From contig OY365806.1 of the NCBI GenBank assembly GCA_959347315.1, forward strand, positions 23,202,900 to 23,266,899: a stretch of DNA of 64,000 bases. The letters run 5' to 3'. The notes beneath the pieces are model-generated. The model ran no database searches and was not told the DNA's origin. It saw nothing but the letters and a program-made list of their open reading frames with translations. This document shows, piece after piece, positions 25,781-38,860 of the stretch (positions are counted from its first letter, which is position 1; every line of letters begins with the position of its first letter). Origin of the DNA: Bimastos eiseni (lineage: Eukaryota; Annelida; Clitellata; Crassiclitellata; Lumbricidae). The translations under genes were made by a program, and so were the position numbers.

Positions 25781-25887
25781 TAGTAACCAATAGAGAGAGA
25801 CAGACCTGATATTTATAATTGCTAAAACAGATCTATTGTGCATGTCAGCTGTGTATTGATGTTAATTGATTTTCTGGTTTGCTTTAG

Positions 25888-26008
25888 GAAGCGTCAAGGT
25901 CAGGGATGACGTGGTGTTCAAACAAGAACACAGATCAAGTGGCGGAATTGGTTGAAAGTCTTTCGAACCAAGAAACCAAGTATGGTGGCTCACAACTTTT
26001 TGTTCCTG
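25888..26008 (+). CDS. LATS: LATS coding exon 2 (residues 113-153)
   Basis: Acceptor GCTTTAG/gaagcg and donor CCTG/gtaagt; enters phase 0 and leaves after one base of the glycine codon 153. The encoded text (NTDQVAELVESLS at 126-138) lines up with the last helix of the vertebrate LATS UBA domain, but the UBA core with its glycine-phenylalanine turn is not recognisable. No upstream neighbour exon supplies it. Confidence 0.85.
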
Positions 26009-27646
26009 GTAAGTTCATGACATGTAATTGTAATTAATTTTTAACTTCTATAGCACCGGTGTCTAATACAAAAGGCATCAGCTGATGTTGCACCAGAATC
26101 AAGTCATAATCAAGTCAATATTTGCCAATATGTCAATTTGTTTTAAGCCTATTGGTGGTTAAGATATTTAAAAGACTTTAAGTTGAGAACAAAATGACAC
26201 AAGCAATTGAGCAAAGCAGACAGGTAGAGAGTTCCAAAAAGCAGGTCCAGCAGCCAATAAAGCTTGTTCACCTTGAGCAGTTCTTGATTTAGGCATGACC
26301 AGACATGGATAATCAGTTGACCTCATTGAATAATGTTTCTGAGGAATTAGAACTGATTTTAAGTACTCTGGCTGACCAGAGTTCAAAGTTTTTTGTAAAC
26401 TGTGAGCCTAAAGTTGAAACTAATTCATTGATATACAAGACGCCAATTGAAGCCAGAGGCATAATGTTCATAGATGTATTAGTTATGGCTAATGTTTAAT
26501 TTATGTGTTCATTTCCTTGAAGTTTTCTTGCATTGCTATCTGATGACTGTATGTTTGTATGAAATTACATTCAAGACCCCAGACAGTGTGACCAGCACAG
26601 TTAAATGTCAAACCATGATCAATGCTGTATAAGACATTCTTTTCGTGACTACTGCTGCTAGGTGCTTGTGGAATTATTGGCATAATTGGAATAATTAAAA
26701 ATTTCTTTGCTTAAGACTAATCATTTAAGAAAAGATCTTTGACATAACCATTTAATTGAATGCTAGACTATTTATTTTAGGATATTGTGTGACATAGTTA
26801 TTACAGCATAATCAAAAACGTGCCTTTATGTATTTCTGTTAATTATTCATTTCTTTTATATTTAATATTTTAACATTTAATCATTTGTCTGATATTTTAG
26901 AGCTGTTCCTGTACATATGAAGCTTCTATTCTATCTTTGATAGTACTTTGTTACCCTTAAGTATACTATAGTAAAGGTTGCTGGTCAGACATAATTAGAA
27001 CTAGTTGCCCATCAGTCAGTCCATGGGAGGTAGTGGTGGTGAGGGTGTGTATCATAGTACAAAGGCAACCAGTTTAATCTATTGTAAATGGGTAAAATAT
27101 TCTAATGGTTATCACTAGCAGAGTTTGTCCAATGTATTGAAACAGGTAATATTTTTGTACTATATACTTTAGTATGAAGATTTTAACCGAGTTTGTCTAG
27201 ACGAGTGTATGAATAATCCAATGCAGACATCTTTTGCAAGGCTCAACTCTCCTGTAAACTTTGTCTCATCCATGGTATGGCTTAAGAAATACAGATTGTA
27301 GCCCTGAAGCCTAAGAAAGTATCGTCAATGCTGCTTTTTTATATATTATTTCATTTAGTAGACCTAATTAAAAACTGTTCTGGAAACAAATGCATTCTAT
27401 GCCAGGCACCATGTGACAAGGCTTGTGTATCTTTGCCAGGTCTGATCAATGTTTTTTTGCCATTGAATGCATTAGAGGCCTTGACAGTGATCCAAATATA
27501 TCTATTAATTAACTTTCTCATTGAGCATTAAACTCCGAGAAAGTGCTACTGGGAAGAAATGTGACAGAATGTTTTTGTGTCCTGAATTAACTTTGGAATG
27601 TGATTTACTTCTGGATATTTCAATGCGATTGAAATTTGTCTTTCAG
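26009..27646 (+). other. LATS intron 2
   Basis: Contains a minus-strand LINE fragment (26168-26386). The remainder is AT-rich without recognised features. Confidence 0.7.
26168..26386 (-). pseudogene. LINE C-terminal fragment (CR1/L2/Rex-like)
   Basis: On the minus strand the frame reads LVMPKSRTAQGEQALLAAGP then AFWNSLP and FCSQLKVF, the typical end of CR1/L2-type LINE polyproteins (VPRSR, A..LWNSLP, F+..LKT.LF). 5' truncated and isolated within a LATS intron. Confidence 0.75.
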
Positions 27647-29244
27647 GTTATCCGAACAAAGTGATCCGAAAACCTAGTTTCGAAGAAAAATACAGAACGT
27701 CAAGTCCCATCACTTCACACAGCCTTAGCAATAACAGTTCGCCCAATTACCCTCTGAGCAATGGTCATGTGCAGCAATACGTCGATTCCAGTGCAAGTAA
27801 CAATCCAAATTCAGTCGCAAAATTTAAAGCTATGCGCGGTGTCTATGTCGATGGTGGGTTAGACGTCGATGGCGTAGGTATCGCTGCTGGACCAGGGTAT
27901 TATTTTCCAGGACGTGGACCCACATTCTCTGGCCCTGGTCAGCTCAACGGTCACGTGATGCCCGACCCAGGCCATGGACAACATCGATTCACTCCTAGAG
28001 GAAGGAGTCCGGTTCACCACTTCCGACCTGCGCTTCGGCTGGGTCCAGGCGGCAGCGGACTCGCCTCACGAAACGGTTCACCAGGAACTGTGGCAAGCAG
28101 TTCTAGTGGCAGCAGTCCACTCAGTGTCCTTCCACCATCTGTTCGCCAGACGAATACGCATTCATTCATCCAGAATTCGGGTTTGACACAACCACAGAGT
28201 TTTCTGGTTAGTGACTTTGTAAGTCGGACTCCTGATGAAGTGTCTCCGCTCTCAAGCCATAGTCCAAGTCCAGCTTCTACCCCAAGCTCTGGCTACAGCC
28301 AGAATGTTGCAGACTGTCAGGTTGGACAAGGCTTTACCCAGCCAAGTCAATCGACCATTATGAATACTCGACAAAACTTTTCGAAACATCTTTGCAATAG
28401 TAAAGAAGTAGAAAGACCCGTGCCTCAAAAGGCTACCGTCCCCCCGAATCCTCGTGTAAAGACCTCTTCTTCCGACCTGGAAAAGCGATTAGGCCTAGAG
28501 TTTTTGGCTGCAACGAAGCAAAGCATTTACCCAGTGCCCAGGGAAAGGACAGTAGATCCAAGCATTTCGTTAAATACCCCTTTTCTAATAGCCCAAGATC
28601 AACAGAATTTTACACTTGCCGAGTCGCATCGTGTCGCTCCGGCTCCAGTTTTTTACAAGCAACCATTTTCCCACCAAAAGCAAATAGATGTACCATCTTA
28701 CCGTATTCAGAACGATGGTTTTGCGCTCATCTCAAACGCCCAATCCCAGATTTCACTTTCTACAACCTTCACCGTGCCACCAACGAACACCGACATTCCA
28801 GAAAGACCACCACCACCCTATCCTGGACGTGAAGTGGACATTAGCTTCAGCATCAGACCGTGCTCTGCTCCAAACGACATAGCCAGGACGTTATCACAAT
28901 TCAATCAGGATGCTAGTGACGATGTGCTATACTGTAGAGTACAGGGTGGATATCCGAACGCCGATGCTGATTACGCCCCATCTGAACAGTATACAGACAG
29001 CACTGATGGCAGTAGCCAGACGGACACGGATGGCATTGTTGTGGAAAAGCAACTGATCGAGTCACCAAAACCTGTTCGAAAGGCGGATGCGTGCAAGAAG
29101 GACGCAGAACGAAGTGAAACGCAGGTGCGTCACTATCCTCCGCAGGCGTACCGTTTCTACATGGAACAGCACATGGAGAACATATTCAAGTTTCGCAAGG
29201 AAAGGCTCGAACGTCAGATGCAGCTGGAAAAAGAGATGAGCCAG
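27647..29244 (+). CDS. LATS: LATS coding exon 3 (residues 153-685)
   Basis: The largest exon (1598 bp). It encodes a low-complexity linker rich in Ser, Pro, Gly and Asn, the WW-domain ligand PPPPYPG (codons 28807-28827) for YAP/Yorkie binding, and at its 3' end the MOB-binding region (PPQAYRFYMEQHMEN, residues 650-664, then a Arg/Lys/Glu-rich helix). VIRKPSFEEKYR (158-169) lines up with the VNRKQSWKGSKE region of human LATS1. Acceptor TTTCAG/gttatc, donor AGCCAG/gtcagg; leaves in phase 0. Confidence 0.93.
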
Positions 29245-30149
29245 GTCAGGTGCTATTGTTTTTGAAAGGTGGATAGTCTTTTCTGTTGAATTTGATATAG
29301 CAACTCTACAGCCTGACATACAGGTTATGGCTATTTGAATTAATGTCTTGGCTGATTTTTTTTAAATCTACAGATTCATCTATAGTCTGTTGATTCATTG
29401 TTCTGTGTCTATTTATATTAGATTGCTAAGCTAATTCAATAAATTGATTACAAAGTTGGGTCCCATTGAATGCGTAGAATCTTTGATCTTTGTATGACAG
29501 TAATTGCTGCAAAGTAGCACTCATATTGGTCATTACAGATTAAAGTTTTAGAATTCTTGTATGTGGCTTGTATGCTTAGTTGGTTTAGTTTGTATTGACT
29601 TAATTTCTTTGATAAATGTATTCATGAGTAACTAAAGTTTAAATAAGGAATTGAATGTCCTTGGCTCATTGTTTTGGTCACGTTTTTGTGTATGTGATTG
29701 TAGTATTCTCATGCTGAAGACTCTGAGGAAATGTCAGTTTGAGCCTGATTCAAATAAAAAAGAAATGGTTTAAGGCACTCAAACCGTAGAGCAATTCTTT
29801 GGGCTCATATGGGACCCCATGTATGATGTTCGGCCCCAACCCTGCATGGACTGTGTGCTTTAATCCTTACGCCGGTCAACTATGTTTCAATGCTGGCATG
29901 CTCTCTTAGTTTGCTGTTGCCCACCCATGTCATTTACCCAAAGTTCTTAAGCCAATAACCAATTTGTATCCCATGTTGCACATTGAAGACTCTGACCTTC
30001 CACAGACTACCCTTTGGATAACCCCTCTGATTCAATGCAGCACTCGTGAATAAGCTGGTACCTTGCGCTTAGCTTTCAAGTGATGCTTTAGACGTTTGAA
30101 GATTATGATTAGGCCTATGGTTATTTATTTATTTTTCATCTGCTTCTAG
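29245..30149 (+). other. LATS intron 3 with dispersed repeat X, copy 2
   Basis: The 3' part (30020-30115) contains CTCTGATTCAATGCAGCACT and GAATAAGCTGGTACCTTGCG, similar to 47840-47945 and 13290-13400. The rest is not recognised. Confidence 0.5.
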
Positions 30150-31073
<924 letters not shown>

Positions 31074-31347
31074 GATAGTGCCAACTTGTACATAGTGATG
31101 GATTATATTCCGGGAGGAGACATGATGGGACTTCTCATAAAATTTGGGGTTTTCGAAGAACAGTTGGCTCAGTTCTACATCGCAGAGTTAATACTGGCGA
31201 TTGAAAGCGTTCATGCGATGGGATTCATTCACCGCGACATCAAACCTGACAACATTCTCATCGACAAGGATGGACATATCAAGCTTACTGATTTCGGACT
31301 ATGCACGGGTTTTCGTTGGACGCATAATTCCAAGTACTACCAGAATG
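31074..31347 (+). CDS. LATS: LATS coding exon 5 (residues 789-880)
   Basis: Encodes the hinge [10 protein letters not shown], helix E, catalytic loop HRDIKPDN (841-848) and [13 protein letters not shown] (860-872). Donor AATG/gtaaat leaves after one base of Gly880. Confidence 0.97.
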
Positions 31348-32530
31348 GTAAATAGACAACGGGTTGTTCGTTCTGTTCTGAAGAATATCGTGGGTAGTCA
31401 GTTGGTTAAGTTAGTTAGTTAGTCAGTTACTACTTCATAATTAGGATGTGTTTTATTGAGCTGTTATTATTGCCTATATATGACTATGGGTTGAAAATGT
31501 AGACTTTAGCATAATTTGCAATTGTTTAATTTTAATTGAAATATCTGATCCCTGTTAAATCGAGGAAGTTCTTTAATTTAGTCAATCGCATCTTTACTAA
31601 TTAATCGTCACTGTCTGTAGGATTGAGCCTACGTCACATTGTTGTAAAATAGTGCAGTGCTGAAAATGTCAGTTGTCTTTACTACATTCATTTATTAAAT
31701 TAGCGTTGATTAAACTGAGATGTTTTGCATGTTAATTTTACATTTATAAGTAATATAGGATAGAATCCAATCTAACCTTTTCTAATTATCAGCCATCATA
31801 GCGTATGAAGCTCTCAACCAATGGCCAGATGGCCGCTTCATATGAATAGTAGTTCACATCATAATCCATTAGACACTAACCAGTTCAGAATCCAATGAGT
31901 CAGAGAAGCCAATAAGTGTCTGGCTACAGTTTTCTGAGGTGGTCTAGAACTTTAGGGTGTGCATCAACTCCCTTAGACTTAGTGAGAATGTGTCTGCCCA
32001 GGATTTAAAATAAAGTTGAAATTATTGGACATCGCTCTGTGTTTGTACATGACCTCAGAGGGAAGGCAGCAATGTTGGATTGAATGGTTTGAAATGTTGA
32101 GCATTTGCCGAGCAATGTTACTAATGATCAAGTGTGTAGAAGACCCTTTATGATAGAAGAAGACCTTGGCAGTGATGACAATATGATTGATCAGACAAAT
32201 TTATTAGATTCGACAGTGCAGGATCCGGTTATATGGAGATCAGCTGTATTGTTCGAATCATGAGTTTAGAAAGGAGATGCACTATGTCAGATCAGAGACC
32301 GTTAGGCGATACAATGATTTGAAATTGCATTTGGAAGTGTTGATTAGTTTAGAGGGAATTTAAAGAGTGATTCAAATTCTGTGTAAAATTTAAATACAGA
32401 GAGCATGAAAAAATTTTTACAAAGTGAAGTGTAGTATAATATTATGTCCCTCATAAGTCAGGTGTATATCTTATAGTCCTTAAGAGCCGTAGCTTTAGCA
32501 GTAGACATTTCTATCGTCTGTTTTTCTCAG
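31348..32530 (+). other. LATS intron 5
   Basis: 1183 bp, AT-rich; nothing recognised apart from an imperfect TTAGTTAGTTAGTCAG tract at about 31400-31425. Confidence 0.7.
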
Positions 32531-32716
32531 GAAATCATCCGCGTCAAGATTCGATGGATCCGGATGAGAACTGGTGCACAAAGACCAGTTATGACAAAGA
32601 GGTTAAGGAGATCCTTAAGCCGATGGAACGACGCAAACTGAAGCACCAGCGCTGTTTGGCACATTCGCTTGTTGGCACACCAAATTACATTGCACCTGAA
32701 GTTCTGTGCAAATCTG
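32531..32716 (+). CDS. LATS: LATS coding exon 6 (residues 880-942)
   Basis: Encodes the NDR-type activation-segment insert (NHPRQDSMDPDENW ... KPMERRKLKHQR) and AHSLVGTPNYIAPEVL with S925, the autophosphorylation site equivalent to human LATS1 Ser909. Acceptor TCTCAG/gaaatc, donor TCTG/gtaaat. Confidence 0.96.
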
Positions 32717-33675
32717 GTAAATTTTCGTTTTAAATCATTCTAAATAAGGTTACATCATTTTTTCTTATAAACTTTCCTTGTTTATATTTTGTGAAGGATT
32801 CTTCATGGCTATGGTAAGTTGATGAATTTAAGTCATGTAGTTAGCCGTCTCAGCTGGGATTGTAACCTCTGAACTAAGAATAATTTTATGGAGGTGGAGG
32901 TCATAAAAACTGGCTGGATTGCCAGCCATAGTTGACAGTTCTTCAGTTTTTTTCCATTTGGGTCAACGGTGAGGAGCAATGATGGGTCAACGTTTAGAGC
33001 ACACGTTACACCTCCATCCTTTGTTGACCGTATATCAGGAAACCCACACAATCATATACATGCATTTATAGTCAAGTGAGCTTCCTGATACATGCATGTT
33101 ACTATGCCCTGTGGTGAGGATAAACAAAATTTAAGTCATTTCCTGGATTGATGGATCTTTCAAGAGTTTATTCTTCTGACACCTTCTAGAAATTTGCTTA
33201 AAAAATGAGGACATTCACTGTACATTATGTAGTGTCTGTGATGAGACTAGCTTTTGACTAAGAATATGAAGTTGCTGATACTTAATATGCTTAGCTGAAT
33301 GTGTATGCCTGGCTGTTGTCACTTAACTTCTTTCTTCCTATTGTTATTTCTGCCTTGATGGTAGGTAGCAAAGTTAACAGATAACTCTGTGCGAACTGCA
33401 AACTAACTTTAACAGACCAGTTAGATTTATTATTTTGTTTCTTGAGGACCTGCAAATTCGTATAGGTTTAATTACCTTAGATCTTTATGTTTTCTGTAAT
33501 CATGTATTCTTACTAGACAGTTTTTAATTAAATTATTGTGCAGTAGATTTAACGGCCATTTTGTGGAAGTGACATTTTGGCAGTTCCATGTATGGGTTTG
33601 TCAACTTCTCATTGCTCTTGAGTGTCTTTGGTCATGCCACTGTGACTGTATGTATGTGTATATATATATATATGT

Positions 33676-33860
33676 ATATTTATCAATTTATATAGCACTT
33701 ATTCAAGAAAACTATTCAGAGGCACTCCCGACCTGGGAATAGTTTATAAAATGATAAAAGGAGCTAAACAGGTCCCTCGAAGACAATTATTAGTGTCCAA
33801 ATAACTAAGCAACAGACTGGTTGCCAAATTTTCAATGATCTAAGAAAGAAAGGTTTCATT
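33676..33860 (+). repeat. ATTTATATAGC interspersed repeat, copy 2
   Basis: TTTATCAATTTATATAGCAC then AAGAAAACTATTCAGAGGCA, homologous to 19455-19525; the tail is diverged and ends near a TA microsatellite (33868-33905). Confidence 0.6.
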
Positions 33861-34724
33861 AACTATCGGACTATATATATATTATATATATATTATATAT
33901 ATATTTCTTTTGGACTTCATTGTAATAAATTTTTCATCATCTGTTTCTTGGTGATATCCAATGTGGATGTATTAATGTGGGTTAAATAATTACTTGTGTG
34001 GTTTGATCAAAGCTTTGATGTTCGGACATATTTCCATGTTTGTTCAAATCGAATCTCCTCCCGATACTGTAGAACAGCTTTTGGAGGTTGTTTTGCCCTG
34101 TTACCGCACCCTTTGCTGTGGTATGCTGACTATCAGAGCCACAATCTCTGTTTAGACAGTTTAGCCGGAAGGGCAGACAGTGAGCATAGTAGTGTTCTCT
34201 CAGGTGAAAAATTGCACAGGCCATTGTGGAAGATGCTTACACTTTATCAGGTGCAGGAAATGTGCACCACTGTGGTCTTTTTATGAGACCGTTTGGCAGC
34301 TGCAGAGGTGCAGGGCCTAGATCTTGGAGAGCAGCACGCCAGATGCACGTCTGGTGTCTCGCTGCCAGTTGGATGAGGCGGCATTTCTTGGTAAACCAGA
34401 GGCAGCTGGAATTTGTTCGCTGAGATAACATGTTTATCTCATAGTCTGTATTGACGGTGTGGTAAATTTACTCCCGTACGATCAGGTTGTGAAATGAGGT
34501 ATTTTGAATGCATTTCTGGCCTGAGGTGGAATGTTTCATTCCATATGTTCATACAGCTTTTTTAATTATGTCTAAGCAGCAACAACAGTTCACGCTGTCA
34601 CTGCTTTTCGCCTTGCTCGAATGATCAGTGGACTTTGTTCCTTACTATTGTTTCTCTTCAGTTCATCTAATATTGTTTCAATGCATTTTTATTACTTAAA
34701 TGGTAATTATATTCATGTTAGTAC

Positions 34725-35120
34725 ATGTATATTATTATTATAAGTTATAAATATTATTTTTATTATTATTATCATCATAATGATTATTATAATTATTATT
34801 ATTATTATTATTGTTGTTGTTTTTAATATAATAATTATTATAATTGCTAATATTGGTGTTTTTGCTATTATTATTATTATTATGACAAAACCATTATCTA
34901 ATATTATTATTATTATTATCATTGTTGTTGTTATCAATTAGCATGGTAGTGTTGACGAAAAACAGATGGCGTTCCCGCGCTGGACAGCTACCAAGAGTCT
35001 TTGGAATAGGGGGAGCGTGTCAGAGTACAAATTATTATAATAATAAATGATCTTAAATGTAAGTCCATTGGATCTTCTCAACCACAAAAGCAGCATTATT
35101 ATTATTATTAATATTAATTA

Positions 35121-35152
<32 letters not shown>

Positions 35153-35190
35153 GTATTTTATTGTTATTATTATTATCACTTTTATTGCCA
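34725..35190. repeat. ATT/TTG microsatellite cluster
   Basis: Two blocks of ATT repeats (34725-34940 and 35095-35190) with GTT interruptions frame about 110 bp of unique sequence. Open frames of poly-Ile here are repeat artefacts. Confidence 0.9.
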
Positions 35191-35514
35191 ATGTTTTTAG
35201 CACATGTATGCTAAGTCACTTAGACAAGATGTTGTGACAGTTGTTCTGTGATGAAATACATAAAATTAATCCTGTTTTTTTTGTTGGGTCTGTGTTTACA
35301 TCATAATTAATTAATAATTGTAAAGTCTGTGAGTGCTTATTTACATGGCTCCTCTTCAAGAAAACTATTCGGACATGTATTATTTACCATTTGTTTACCC
35401 ATTTCTTGGGCATCATGGCATAATTTTTGAGTGTCGTAGAGCTCTGCTTCTGTGGTTGAGAAGATTGTGATACAATTGACTTTATTTGTGATCAGTTAGA
35501 AAATTTGGAAACCG

Positions 35515-35700
35515 TTCATTTGCACTAGCGTTAATGGAATAAACTGGCAGACTATATTCACACATCCTCAACTTTATCACTCTTTAAGATTGACCTTAAG
35601 ACATATATTTTTCAAGATTTGTTGTGACTAGACTTTCCTGTCAAATGATGCTTTTGTACTAGATTCATTTTGTCTAGGCTCATTATAAATGAAAGTTAAT
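35515..35700 (+). pseudogene. LINE C-terminal fragment
   Basis: The frame reads WNKLADYIHTSSTLSLFKID then LKTYIFQDLL, the classic end of L2/CR1-type LINE ORF2. 5' truncated; in LATS intron 6. Confidence 0.7.
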
Positions 35701-36095
35701 AATGACAGTAATTTATAATGTATGAAGAGGCAGCTCAGAGAGATGAATGCCTTAGAATGGCTGCTTCCTTATCATCGGAATTGAGTGCTGATCACATTCA
35801 CTGGTTTATGGTTTATCTGGTGTTCAGGTCATTACAGCAGCCGAAGAAATTTTGAATTTATCTTCCGGCTCTGGTCAGGTTTTAGTTGGTGGATGGATTT
35901 ACAGTGCAAGGGCCATGTGCTGGATACAGGATGCAAGGCATGATGATGCATAAATACATGTTTTAACAGATAGGCACATATATTTACATATATATACATA
36001 TACATATACATATATATATATATTTATGTATATGATTTGAACTGTTATAATGATGTAGTTGTAGTTATGCAAGGTGATACATCTGCAAATGTACA

Positions 36096-36266
36096 GAAAT
36101 GTGATGTTGGCATCTGGCTGAATGTAATGTGATGTTGGCAATCTGGCTGAATGAAATGTGATGTTGGCATCTGGCTGAATGTAATGTGAAGTTAAATTAG
36201 GATGAATGAAATATTATGTTGGCATATGGCTGAATGAAATGTGATGTTGGCATCTGTCTGAATGTT
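36096..36266 (+). repeat. Minisatellite, about 29-30 bp unit, six copies
   Basis: Unit of the type AATGTGATGTTGGCATCTGG then CTGAATGA; copy four is degenerate (GAAGTTAAATTAGGATGAATG). Confidence 0.9.
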
Positions 36267-36589
36267 GTTGTCACTGACATTTTATTTATGTTAGCGGTTT
36301 TATGATCTATTTCAAGAATTTCAATAATGAGTTGGATTTATTGTTTAGCTCACATATTTCTGGAGATGCCGTGGGCCTAGGCTTAATTAAGCTGTCTGCC
36401 AGTTGTCTTCTGTTTGTTTTCTGCCTGGCTTTTCCAGCCTTGGTGTGTCTGTTTGAATGTTAGCCTGTCTATCAGTCTGTGAGTACTAAGCATGCTTAGA
36501 CATGGCCTCAAGTGGTGCATAGCTGAAATTCTTGCTGGGCTCGCATATGTTAAGGGCAATGTGTGTGCGTATGCGCGTGTCTGTCTCTG

Positions 36590-36620
36590 TGTTTGTGTGT
36601 GTGTGTGTGTGTGTGTGCAC
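36590..36620. repeat. GT microsatellite
   Basis: About 12 GT units with a GTTTGT start. Confidence 0.9.
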
Positions 36621-37227
36621 CAGGTAAGGCATGCATACATACATATGCCTAATACTTTGGGGAGGAAGAGGTGTGGGTAGAAGGGAGTGATTGAGTTGGG
36701 AAATGAGGGAGGGAGAGGCAGGACATACGGTCACATGACCTACCAGAGTATAAAAGTGATAATCAGAAGGCTTGTCTTTGATGTCCTCCTGTGGGGGGTC
36801 TTGATGAAAGAAAGACTGACTTTGCTCAAATCCTGCTAGTGAATCTGACCACCAGTGTGCTGCAAAGTGTCTGTGGATTGCATTTTGCCATTCAGTGAAC
36901 GTGTTGCAAATATAGCACAGAAGCACGATGTGGATTTCCCTCGACTTGCCTTTTTTCATATGATCTCATCAAATATGTTTTTGCATCAATTTCTCTCAAG
37001 TATTAGTTTTAGACAACAAATTATTTGGCCCTGATTTAGTTCATTGGTTAGTTTGTGAGAAAGAATGCCAACAGACTTGTGAATTGAGTTTTGAAGCTAC
37101 CAGAGCTGGTAGCTAATTCAGATTATCTGTTTCAACTGTGCCACATTATAAGTGTAGTTATAATTACCAGGGCATGATGTTATCTTCTCATTGTTGTGCA
37201 TGTTTATCACATGATGGCCTACTTATG

Positions 37228-37505
37228 ACCCAGTGGTTTATGTGATTGTTTGATTTCGCAATTTTTCACATAAATTGGCGGTTTTCGCATAAATTCCTGA
37301 GTGGAAAGTTTTTGCAAATTATTGCATAAAGTTCGGAAATTCGGTCAGTGTCAACTATAATTGGTTTGTCCAAGCTATTACTAACCTATAGGGGCTATAG
37401 TTTACCAACCAGACGACATAATTGTTGATGACTAGAACCCGTGGTTTATGCGATTATGCAGTTTTTCGCATAATTTATGAAACATTTTTGCATAATCCAC
37501 TAGGC
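37228..37505. repeat. TTTTCGCATAA-type repeat pair
   Basis: GTGGTTTATG and TTTTTCGCATAATTTATG-like phrases occur at 37233-37330 and again at 37440-37500, with internal inverted copies (TTGCATAATCCAC). Likely two pieces of one small element. Confidence 0.45.
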
Positions 37506-37969
37506 CTAGGCCTACTGTATCAGTTGTATGGCTATCAAAGTACTGTGGAGTTATATATGTTACATGACTTCTTTAGGTTCAATGTTAAAGGTTATCTGAT
37601 GGCTTTTGTGTTTCTAGTACCATGAGGCATTAGTCTTAAATTGAAACTAAGACCACAGCATCAGATCAGTTTCGCTAGCTGTCTGTCAAAGGCTGATTAT
37701 TATTGGGGCCTTAAGCCTACGACCTGAAACCAGCAAATAGAAAAGTAATCATTGCCAGATCTGTTTATTTGTTTCAACATCAATATTGTAGCATAGTCGG
37801 TTATAATTGACAGTCTTTTTGGTTAGTTTGTGGTGAGAAGTCTGTCAAAAGTTGATGATATATTATGATGTCTTGGCTAGAACAAAGAGTTTGATGAGCA
37901 ATTTGAGCATATCTGAAGGTTTTCTTGGAGTATGAGATAGAGTCATTTTGGTACAGTCGACATCTAATT

Positions 37970-38349
37970 AGGGATGAACCAAGTTTGAATTTCTTGCGGA
38001 GTCCGAGTACCGAGTTTTATGACCTGAATTTTGCCGAGTCTGAGGCCGAGTCCGAGTTTCTGATATTTAAAAAGAGTCTCATTCTCTCGATTTTTAGATT
38101 GACAGTTTATGAATTTTAGCTTTGCCTTAGTTTTTCTGTAGAAAGTAGTAACTTGTATGCGCTAATAATATTAGCTGTTTGTGTTTTTACTTAGGTCCAT
38201 TGTTGTTTTACATATTAAAAAAATCCGAGTTTCATTTCAAAACAGAAAATCAGAAAGACTAAAACTAGGACCCATTGTTTTGCTGAGTCCGAATTTTGCC
38301 GAGTATTACGAAATTCGGCCGAGCCGAGTTTCGGTTCATTTCTAACTCC
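37970..38349. mobile_element. hAT-like MITE with GAGTCCGAG arms
   Basis: The left end TTAGGGATGAACCAAGTTT and the reverse complement of the right end, TTAGAAATGAACCGAAACTC, form imperfect terminal inverted repeats; both arms carry GAGTCCGA and GCCGAGT motifs in opposite orientation. AGGGATG-type ends are usual in hAT MITEs. No transposase; no convincing target-site duplication. Confidence 0.6.
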
Positions 38350-38499
38350 ATTAGGGCAGTGGGGCAGTAGGTGGTATCCTGTTAAGAAAGCATTGTCATG
38401 TTTATTGTCATTGCTCAGGAGCAGCAGGTCGAGATATGCCAAGATGATGACAATTTATTGAGGTGCTCCCCAGTTTAGCCATGTAGAGTTCCTTTATGT

Positions 38500-38860
38500 G
38501 GGATAAAATGTGCTGGCTCCCTCCCATCCAGCAGCGTATTCAGTTTAAGATCCTGACCTGATACGTAATTGTGTCATTGGCTCTACTCGATCATGCCTAG
38601 AGACCTCTGCATTTGGGTCTCCCGTGTTCTGAATCACCTTTTGGTGCCCATGGACTTCTGACTGTCCCCGCATGCATGCTGCTACAGTTCAATTCAGAAA
38701 TGTTGCCTGTGTTGGGCCCACCTGCTGGAATCACCTTTCACAAGAGCTGTGACTCATGCTTCTCTTTTTGTTCCTTCCGCAGCTTTACAAGTGTCTTAAG
38801 TCTGTCTTATTTGCTAGTGATTTCACTGGTTTTGCTGGGAAGTGCCACAGATAAGTTTAT
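38500..38860 (+). pseudogene. LINE C-terminal fragment (L2/CR1-like)
   Basis: WLPPIQQRIQFKIL (38512 on) corresponds to the conserved HWLP...R+.FK.L block, followed by LTVPA, a GITFH segment and a FTSVLSLSYLL end matching FKS.LKT.LF in position. Broken by stops. Confidence 0.65.

Larger units (their letters stand above)
16221..25887 (+). other. LATS intron 1 (9.7 kb)
   Basis: It holds an ATTTATATAGCGCC-type repeat (19440-19745), TA microsatellites (around 23150-23210 and 23540-23612), GT repeats (22040-22070), a LINE 3' tail (to 25240) and SINE copy 3. I found no missed exon with family likeness; several short open frames (17075-17343, 20884-21543) look spurious. Confidence 0.7.

Noticed and set aside
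34713..34937. Poly-Ile open frame, minus strand
   Set aside because: Product of an ATT microsatellite.
36486..36959. 157-residue minus-strand open frame
   Set aside because: Its C-terminal part is a GT repeat read as His-Thr; the rest has no family likeness and lies in a LATS intron without splice support.
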